Shown here piece by piece: positions 15,262-15,796 of a DNA stretch of 15,796 nt; positions within the stretch are counted from its first letter, which is position 1; the number at the start of each line of letters is the position of its first letter. The notes under the pieces were generated by a model. It searched no databases, was not told the origin of the DNA, and saw nothing but the letters and a program-made list of their open reading frames with translations. Source of the stretch: an uncultured Bryobacterales bacterium (lineage in GTDB: Bacteria; Acidobacteriota; Terriglobia; Bryobacterales; UBA6623); the NCBI GenBank assembly GCA_946887065.1, contig CAMPKL010000019.1, forward strand, positions 1 to 15,796, read 5' to 3'. The translations under genes and the position numbers were made by a program.

Positions 15262-15295
15262 GAGAAGCTGGTTTTGGTTTCGAACGCAGCTTCTC
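15262..15295. repeat. 9-bp perfect inverted repeat upstream of the secreted-protein gene
   Basis: GAGAAGCTG (15262-15270) and CAGCTTCTC (15287-15295) are perfect complements separated by 16 nt. On the minus strand one arm ends 5 nt before a TAGAAT -10-like box (15256 to 15251), so the repeat would cover the -35 region and could be an operator. No T-run follows, so it is not a classical terminator. A second short inverted repeat, ACGCG-ccaa-CGCGT (15308-15321), sits just after the stop of the upstream gene. Confidence 0.5.
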
Positions 15296-15329
15296 CTCTA
15301 ACCTTAAACGCGCCAACGCGTGTGGGGTT

Positions 15330-15796
15330 TCATTTTTCTTCCAAGCTTTCCTCGACCGCAATCCGCAAGCCGGTCTGGCTCATTGCCCCGGCAACCTCCA
15401 CCTGCACCTCGTAGTCCCCGGACGCCAGGCCCGACGGCAGGACAATATTCACCTGCTGCAGCCCGGCGAACAAAGGCGCCTGCCCGAAGTACAGCACCTG
15501 TTCGCGCGCCAACTCCTGCCCAGCGAGGAACACTCTGTGAGGCAACAGCGCAGATGCCGCAAACGGAGGCAACTGACCCTCTTCCACCGGGGGCTGCGAC
15601 GGACCGAATCCGGTACCGAAGAGGATGACGATCTCGCCCGGCGCCGCCGGCCACGACCCCTCCGGCTCGCCGCGTCCCACAACGGAGAAGTCCACATGCG
15701 CCACAACCGGGAACAAACCGGGCGCGGACTCCCGAACCAGAACCTCTGTTTCCGCCATGTCCAATAAGCCTTCGCGAACCACGCGCAACGCCCATG
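15330..15796 (-). CDS. C-terminal end of a TIGR03437-domain (Solibacter-type) protein, partial
   Basis: The 5' part lies beyond the right edge; 155 codons are visible in an open frame with no in-frame start required. The visible part fits the domain TIGR03437, found at the C-terminus of many large secreted or surface proteins in Solibacter-like Acidobacteriota. Its features are RESAPGLFPVV, then PGEIVILFGTGFGPS, a proline-rich loop, VFLAGQE, VLYFGQAPLFAGLQQVNIVLPSGLASGDYEVQVEVAG and finally SQTGLRIAVEE. The role is unknown; in such proteins the domain is usually the last one after beta-propeller, Ig-like or protease modules. The stop TGA is at 15332 to 15330. The usual AxNxDG part of the domain is replaced by HVDFSVVGRGEPEG, so this copy is divergent. 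The function of the whole protein cannot be told from this piece. Confidence 0.78.
   Translation of the reverse strand, partial: WALRVVREGLLDMAETEVLVRESAPGLFPVVAHVDFSVVGRGEPEGSWPAAPGEIVILFGTGFGPSQPPVEEGQLPPFAASALLPHRVFLAGQELAREQVLYFGQAPLFAGLQQVNIVLPSGLASGDYEVQVEVAGAMSQTGLRIAVEESLEEK

Noticed and set aside
15304..15795. Alternative minus-strand frame at the right edge
   Set aside because: Low-complexity G/R/A protein; the overlapping frame encodes the recognisable TIGR03437-type domain.
1..15796. tRNA, rRNA, riboswitch, CRISPR, insertion sequence or attachment site
   Set aside because: Nothing resembling these was seen on either strand; gaps between genes are too short for most of them and no repeats of suitable size occur.

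Overview
The window reads as about 15.8 kb of bacterial chromosome with high GC, dense genes and no sign of phage, plasmid, insertion sequence, CRISPR or RNA genes. The best taxonomic clue is the partial protein at the right edge. It ends in a domain resembling the TIGR03437 (Solibacter-type) C-terminal domain, which is characteristic of Acidobacteriota of the Solibacteres/Bryobacterales group. The other genes (ECF sigma with a zinc-finger anti-sigma, NtrY/NtrX-like pair, di-heme peroxidase) fit that assignment but do not prove it.

Layout, left to right. (1) The N-terminal half of prolyl-tRNA synthetase on the minus strand, cut by the left edge. (2) A plus-strand set: a GT4 glycosyltransferase, signal peptidase I (lepB) and mannose-1-phosphate guanylyltransferase. 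The last two overlap by 4 nt. ManC makes GDP-mannose, and the glycosyltransferase is a plausible user of it. (3) A tight minus-strand operon: ECF sigma factor, 5 nt gap, zinc-finger anti-sigma factor, 0 nt gap, rsmA/ksgA. A near-consensus sigma-E-type promoter lies in front, so the sigma factor probably drives its own operon, including the 16S rRNA dimethyltransferase. The rsmA 3' end overlaps manC by 27 nt. (4) Divergent from the sigma gene, a single-domain penicillin-binding transpeptidase, then a secreted di-heme cytochrome c peroxidase on the plus strand. (5) A long minus-strand series: NtrY-like sensor kinase, NtrC/NtrX-family regulator (4 nt overlap), bacterioferritin, and a sodium:solute symporter. 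The symporter stop and the peroxidase stop share one CTAG. (6) Upstream of the sensor, a secreted protein with a TrbI/VirB10-like middle and a glycine-zipper stretch, then the partial TIGR03437-type protein.

Functional themes are envelope construction and export (GDP-mannose, glycosyl transfer, signal peptidase, transpeptidase), envelope-stress signalling (ECF sigma/anti-sigma), and two-component control next to iron storage and transport. I see no clearly novel multi-gene system. The most interesting points are regulatory. They are the autoregulatory ECF promoter over a sigma/anti-sigma/rsmA operon, a sensor kinase whose first membrane helix is intact only if translation begins at a non-canonical CTG behind a perfect -10 box, a -24/-12-like element before the peroxidase, and a palindrome covering the bacterioferritin -10 box. 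No gene-free stretch exceeds about 200 bases.
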